Below, in pieces: positions 1-2,562 of a DNA stretch of 5,274 nucleotides. The stretch is from Streptomyces viridochromogenes (GTDB lineage: Bacteria; Actinomycetota; Actinomycetes; Streptomycetales; Streptomycetaceae). Under the pieces are notes generated by a model. It was given only the letters and a program-made list of their open reading frames with translations, was not told the origin of the DNA and did not search any database. The stretch is from positions 1 to 5,274 of the forward strand of contig NZ_LGUR01000043.1 in assembly GCF_001270495.1 (NCBI RefSeq). Direction: 5' to 3'. The position numbers and the translations under genes were made by a program. Within the stretch, counting starts at the first letter, position 1. Every line of letters begins with the position of its first letter.

Positions 1-744
1 GAACTCGTACCAGGAGCCGTACAGCGCCCGCTCCCGCTCCACCAGCAGCGGCAGCGGATCCGACGCCGTCACCAGATCCCGCAGCGGATACCGGCCCAGC
101 ACGGCATCGACCTCGGGCGTCAACGCTGCGGCCAACCGCCAGGCGGCCGGGCGGTTCTCGTCCCGCAGCGCCTCGACGGCCGCGCGGATCAACGGCTGTC
201 CGTCGCTCTCGGGCACGTCGGCGGCCGCACGTTCGTACAGCCGCGCGCCCTCCTCCAGAACCAGCTCCGTGTCCATCCCGGCCGGGATCTTGATCTGGGC
301 GTGGTGCCGCCAGGTGGTGACCGGATCGCCCCAGGCCTCGACCCGGTACGTCCAGTGGCCGGGCTCGCCGGCGGTGACGGCGGCGCCCCAGCGGTCGGTG
401 CCCGGGGCGAGTTCCCGCATCGGCGTCCAGGGACCGGGACGGCCGTCGGGGTCGGTCAGTACGACGTTGGCGGCGACGGCGTCATGTCCCTCACGGAACA
501 CGGTCGCCGAGACCTCGAAGGTCTCGCCGGTCACGGCCTTCGCGGGCCTGCGCCCGTGCTGGACGACCGGGCGGACGTCGAGGACGGGTATGCGCCCGAC
601 ACCGCCGGCCGTGTCGCTCGCGGAAGGGCGCTCCGGGGCCGGTGGTCCGGGGTCGGCGGTGACGGTGCGGGGTGCTGTGCGGGCTGGGGGCGCCGCGGTG
701 CGCGACGTCGGGGGTGAGGACGACTGGTGGTGCATGGCGGGCAT
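1..744 (-). CDS. glgE: GlgE, alpha-1,4-glucan:maltose-1-phosphate maltosyltransferase, N-terminal part (cut by left edge)
   Basis: GlgE is a cytoplasmic GH13-family enzyme that transfers maltosyl units from maltose-1-phosphate to the non-reducing end of alpha-1,4-glucans. Only residues 1-248 are visible, open to the edge, so the catalytic barrel is outside the window. Residues 1-48 are a Pro/Ala/Ser/Thr-rich, probably disordered tail. From residue 50 the sequence matches the GlgE N-terminal domain (DUF3416 type), with GRIPVLDVRPVVQHGRRPAK, then FEVSATVFREGHDAVAA, GPWTPMRELAPGTDRWGA and DPVTTWRHH. A helical part follows with LVLEEGARLYERAAADVP, and the visible part ends in RERALYGSWYEF. I chose the ATG at 744 because AGGAG (754-750) lies 5 nt before it. 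A second in-frame ATG at 735 is possible but lies 14 nt from that site. Identification rests on recalled family sequence and is strong. In known Streptomyces loci treS, pep2 and glgB genes follow glgE; none is visible here. Confidence 0.95.
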   Translation of the reverse strand, partial: MPAMHHQSSSPPTSRTAAPPARTAPRTVTADPGPPAPERPSASDTAGGVGRIPVLDVRPVVQHGRRPAKAVTGETFEVSATVFREGHDAVAANVVLTDPDGRPGPWTPMRELAPGTDRWGAAVTAGEPGHWTYRVEAWGDPVTTWRHHAQIKIPAGMDTELVLEEGARLYERAAADVPESDGQPLIRAAVEALRDENRPAAWRLAAALTPEVDAVLGRYPLRDLVTASDPLPLLVERERALYGSWYEF

Positions 745-749
745 GACCG

Positions 750-754
750 CTCCT
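750..754 (-). promoter_or_regulatory. Ribosome binding site of glgE
   Basis: AGGAG on the minus strand, 5 nt upstream of the ATG at 744. This spacing favours the 744 start over the in-frame ATG at 735. Confidence 0.7.
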
Positions 755-834
755 GTCCGCGTCAACTTGGGTGGGCGGATGGCTGTGGGGAGGTGGGTCC
801 TGCGTGGTGACTTGTGGAGCTGTTGCGGCTTCGC

Positions 835-859
835 CGCCCCCCGGCGCGCCCGGGGGGCG
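835..859 (-). other. GC-only hairpin in the glgE leader/upstream region
   Basis: A perfect 10-bp inverted repeat (835-844 with 850-859) made only of G and C, with a 5-nt loop. It lies about 91-115 bp upstream of the glgE ATG and 94 bp beyond the main protease terminator. A weaker 5-bp hairpin (825-829 with 833-837, loop ttc) overlaps its edge, so the two cannot form fully together. It could be a second terminator or a 5' leader structure of the glgE transcript. No T-tract follows it, which is common in Streptomyces. The structure is seen directly; its role is inference. Confidence 0.5.
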
Positions 860-915
860 CACAGGTGGGGTGTACCGGATGAGCCTTCCCACCCTATTCG
901 GGTACGCAATCCGGC

Positions 916-944
916 ACTTTGTTAACTACTCACGCGTATGTCTA
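916..944 (-). promoter_or_regulatory. Candidate glgE promoter (weak)
   Basis: On the minus strand TAGACA (944-939) matches five of six bases of the housekeeping -35 box. After 17 nt comes CAAAGT (921-916), which matches only three of six -10 positions. A separate TAGGGT (rc of 891-896) also looks like a -10 box but has no good -35. The region lies just past the protease terminator and upstream of glgE, where a promoter is expected. The exact boxes are a weak call. Confidence 0.25.
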
Positions 945-952
945 CACACAAG

Positions 953-983
953 ACCGGCCCCGTTCCTCAGGAACGGGGCCGGT
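953..983 (-). terminator. Strong terminator hairpin of the S8 protease gene
   Basis: A perfect 15-bp inverted repeat (953-967 with 969-983) around one central base; in RNA the innermost pairs would open to form the loop. It begins 26 nt after the protease stop codon (1012-1010) on the minus strand. There is no clear T-run, as is usual for Streptomyces. It should isolate the protease transcript from glgE, which is on the same strand 200 bp further on, so glgE very likely needs its own promoter. Confidence 0.85.
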
Positions 984-1009
984 GCCCGCACTTGGCCGAT
1001 AACCGGCCG

Positions 1010-2212
1010 CTACGAGCCCGGTACCTGCAGGAGTTCGTTCGGCGAACCGAGCCCCCTCCCGGAGACCTTGCCGGACACGGCTTGTGCCACGACCGCCTTG
1101 GACACCTGTGCGGGCCGAGCCTTCGGGTGGTCGGCCAGATAGAGCGCGGCCACGCCCGCCACGTGCGGCGACGCCATCGACGTACCGGAGTAGGTCGCCC
1201 TGCCGGTGTCGTTCGCGTACGACGCGGACGTAATCCCGACGCCCGGGGCGAACACGTCCAGGACCGAGCCGAAGTTGGAGAAGCTCGCCCGTGCGTCGTT
1301 CTTGTCGGTGGCGCCCACGGTGAGGGCCTCCTGCACCGCCGCGGGGGAGTACAGGCCGGCCGGCAGTCCGTCGTTGCCCGCCGCGACCGTGTAGGTGACG
1401 CCGGACGCGATGGAGTTGCGTACGGCGGCGTCCAGCTGCGCGTTGCGGTAGCCGCCGAGGCTGACGTTGGCGACCGCCGGTTTCCTCGCGTGCTTGGTCA
1501 CCCAGTCGATACCCGCGATGACCTGCGCCGTCGTGCCGCCGCCGGCGTTGTCGAGGACGCGTACGGCGACGACCTTGGCGTTCTTGGCGACGCCGTACCG
1601 GCCGCCCGCGATCGTGCCCGCGACATGGGTGCCGTGGCCGTTGCCGTCGCTCGCGGTCCGGTCGTTGCCGACGAAGTCCCAGCCGTGGCTCGCCCGGCCG
1701 CCGAAGTCCTTGTGCGAGATGCGGATACCGGTGTCGATGACGTACACCGTCACGCCGGCGCCCGCGGACTCGGGCCAGGTGTAGCTCTTGTCCAGCGGCA
1801 GGTTGGCCTGGTCGATGCGGTCGAGCCCCCAGGACGGCGGGTTCTTCTGGTTGTGCTCCAGGGTCACGCGGGTGTCCTGGACCACAGAGGCGACCCGGGA
1901 GTCCGCCGCGAGCCGCTTGGCCTGTCTCTCGTCGGCCCGGACGGCGTAGCCGTTGAGGACCGTGCCGTAGGTGTGGCTGATTTTCGCCCCGTACTTGTCG
2001 GCGAGGCTCTTTCCGGCCGCCGACGGAGCCTTCGTTCCCCCCTTGAGTGTCACCAGGTAACTGCCGCTGACGGAGCCGGGGTCCCCGGCGCCGAGTATCT
2101 GCCCCTCCGGTGCGGCGTGCGCGGGCACGGTGGTGGCCGAGAGAGCGGCGACACAGGTCACCGCGGTCAGGCCCGCTGCCCAGCGCAGACGCCGTATTCG
2201 CGTCCGTGCCAT
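1010..2212 (-). CDS. Secreted subtilisin-like serine protease (peptidase family S8, proteinase K-like)
   Basis: A complete 400-residue preproenzyme predicted to be exported and to cut proteins outside the cell. Residues 1-33 form a Sec signal peptide: basic MARTRIRRLR, a hydrophobic core, and a likely cut after AHA-33. Residues about 51-119 look like an inhibitor_I9 propeptide (SYLVTLKGG at the start, RVASVVQDTRVTLEH at the end). The mature domain begins near NPPSWGLDRID (124-134). The triad is intact: Asp160 in VYVIDTGI, His193 in GHGTHVAG, Ser345 in YSGTSMASPHVAG, with the oxyanion Asn280 in VAAGND. The protein stops at LLQVPGS with no extra C-terminal domain, so it is of ordinary size for the secreted proteinase K-like group. 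The start at 2212 was chosen because the signal peptide begins there and AGGAGG lies 12 nt upstream; a longer in-frame start at 2323 would add 37 residues unlike a signal peptide. It is divergent from glgP and followed by its own terminator. Its substrate is unknown. Confidence 0.95.
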   Translation of the reverse strand: MARTRIRRLRWAAGLTAVTCVAALSATTVPAHAAPEGQILGAGDPGSVSGSYLVTLKGGTKAPSAAGKSLADKYGAKISHTYGTVLNGYAVRADERQAKRLAADSRVASVVQDTRVTLEHNQKNPPSWGLDRIDQANLPLDKSYTWPESAGAGVTVYVIDTGIRISHKDFGGRASHGWDFVGNDRTASDGNGHGTHVAGTIAGGRYGVAKNAKVVAVRVLDNAGGGTTAQVIAGIDWVTKHARKPAVANVSLGGYRNAQLDAAVRNSIASGVTYTVAAGNDGLPAGLYSPAAVQEALTVGATDKNDARASFSNFGSVLDVFAPGVGITSASYANDTGRATYSGTSMASPHVAGVAALYLADHPKARPAQVSKAVVAQAVSGKVSGRGLGSPNELLQVPGS

Positions 2213-2224
2213 GGTGTGAGTTCC

Positions 2225-2230
2225 CCTCCT
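2225..2230 (-). promoter_or_regulatory. Ribosome binding site of the S8 protease
   Basis: AGGAGG on the minus strand followed by GG, 12 nt from the ATG at 2212. The spacing is a little long, but the match to the anti-Shine-Dalgarno is full and no nearer start codon is available. Confidence 0.6.
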
Positions 2231-2257
2231 CAACTCGGCGCACGCGGCCCTGGAGCA

Positions 2258-2271
2258 CGGGGTGCACCCCG
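2258..2271. promoter_or_regulatory. Perfect 14-bp palindrome upstream of the protease (candidate operator)
   Basis: CGGGGTGCACCCCG is fully two-fold symmetric. Flanking GAG (2253-2255) and CTC (2272-2274) extend the pairing if two bases (CA) bulge out. It lies 46-59 bp upstream of the protease ATG, a usual place for a dimeric repressor site or a leader hairpin. I do not recognise it as a known regulator box. The symmetry is seen; the function is inference. Confidence 0.4.
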
Positions 2272-2293
2272 CTCGGGCCGGCGCGCCACAGTC

Positions 2294-2323
2294 ACCCTCT
2301 CGTGACGCGAGAAGTCGCCACAA
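2294..2323 (-). promoter_or_regulatory. Candidate promoter of the S8 protease (weak)
   Basis: On the minus strand TTGTGG (2323-2318) and GAGGGT (2299-2294) are separated by 18 nt. Each only partly fits the housekeeping consensus. If real, transcription would begin near 2287 and the 14-bp palindrome would fall in the early transcribed region. Confidence 0.22.
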
Positions 2324-2342
2324 GGACGCCTACGGGGGCGGA

Positions 2343-2360
2343 ATCGGCCATATCGGCCAT
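2343..2360. repeat. Tandem 9-bp direct repeat
   Basis: ATCGGCCAT occurs twice in direct tandem (2343-2351 and 2352-2360) in the divergent region, upstream of both genes. The phase is close to one helical turn (9 bp). It could be a regulator half-site pair or a chance duplication; no known box is recognised. Confidence 0.4.
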
Positions 2361-2410
2361 GGGGGATGTGTAAAGGTTGCGGTCGCTTTCAGACGAAGGT
2401 GGGCGGATTC

Positions 2411-2454
2411 GGCCCGTCCGGCGGTTGAGGACGAGGCCGTTCAGGCCGAAGCGG
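2411..2454. repeat. Copy of a dispersed Streptomyces intergenic repeat
   Basis: The segment beginning GGCCCGTCCGGCGGTTGAGG and continuing through ACGAGGCC, TTCAGGCC and GAAGCGG closely resembles a short sequence I recall as very common between genes in Streptomyces (typical form CCCGTCCGGCGTTTGAGGAC). There it often occurs as inverted pairs; here only one arm is evident. The copy has GGTTG in place of the usual GTTTG. Recognition is from memory, not a search, and the function of the family is unknown to me. Confidence 0.55.
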
Positions 2455-2481
2455 AGTCCGGGCGCGCAGCTCCCAGCGAGG

Positions 2482-2511
2482 GTGACACAAAGGCCGGTAA
2501 CGTCATGGGCT
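2482..2511 (+). promoter_or_regulatory. Candidate glgP promoter (weak)
   Basis: GTGACA (2482-2487) resembles a -35 box (five of six), and TGGGCT (2506-2511) loosely resembles the Streptomyces -10 box after an 18-nt spacer. Transcription would begin around 2518, placing the hairpin at 2517-2536 at the very 5' end of the message. Confidence 0.25.
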
Positions 2512-2516
2512 ACGGC

Positions 2517-2536
2517 GACGCACACTGTCGTGCGTC
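2517..2536 (+). promoter_or_regulatory. Hairpin in the glgP 5' leader (7-bp stem)
   Basis: GACGCAC (2517-2523) pairs perfectly with GTGCGTC (2530-2536) around the 6-nt loop ACTGTC. It ends 15 nt before the ribosome site and 26 nt before the GTG start. It could be a DNA operator (7-6-7 symmetry) or an RNA stem that protects the message or tunes translation. The structure is seen; the role is inference. Confidence 0.4.
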
Positions 2537-2551
2537 ATCCAGCGAAGCGCC

Positions 2552-2558
2552 GAGGTGG
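2552..2558 (+). promoter_or_regulatory. Ribosome binding site of glgP
   Basis: GAGGTGG precedes the GTG start at 2563, with 7 nt between GAGG and the start codon. This supports the GTG start, which also gives the family-like beginning MKAIRRFTVRPVLPAPLRPL. Confidence 0.65.
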
Positions 2559-2562
2559 AACC

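Larger units (their letters stand above)
2213..2562. other. 350-bp divergent intergenic region between the protease and glgP
   Basis: No convincing gene lies here; the short frames across it look like shadows. It should hold the promoters of both divergent genes. Items listed separately are a 14-bp palindrome, a tandem 9-mer, a dispersed Streptomyces repeat, a leader hairpin, and weak promoter candidates. A minor inverted repeat, GTCAC (2291-2295) with GTGAC (2302-2306) around 6 nt, overlaps the candidate protease -10 box. Confidence 0.8.

Noticed and set aside
269..925. 218-residue plus-strand frame
   Set aside because: It is antisense to glgE and its leader; the minus strand carries clear GlgE sequence.
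942..2267. 441-residue minus-strand frame
   Set aside because: It is a shifted frame of the S8 protease gene, with a low-complexity Arg/Gly-rich translation and no domains.
938..2305. 455-residue plus-strand frame
   Set aside because: It is antisense to the S8 protease and has no recognisable domain.
1010..2323. Longer protease start at 2323
   Set aside because: The extra 37 residues do not look like a signal peptide, and they span the palindrome and the ribosome site of the 2212 start.
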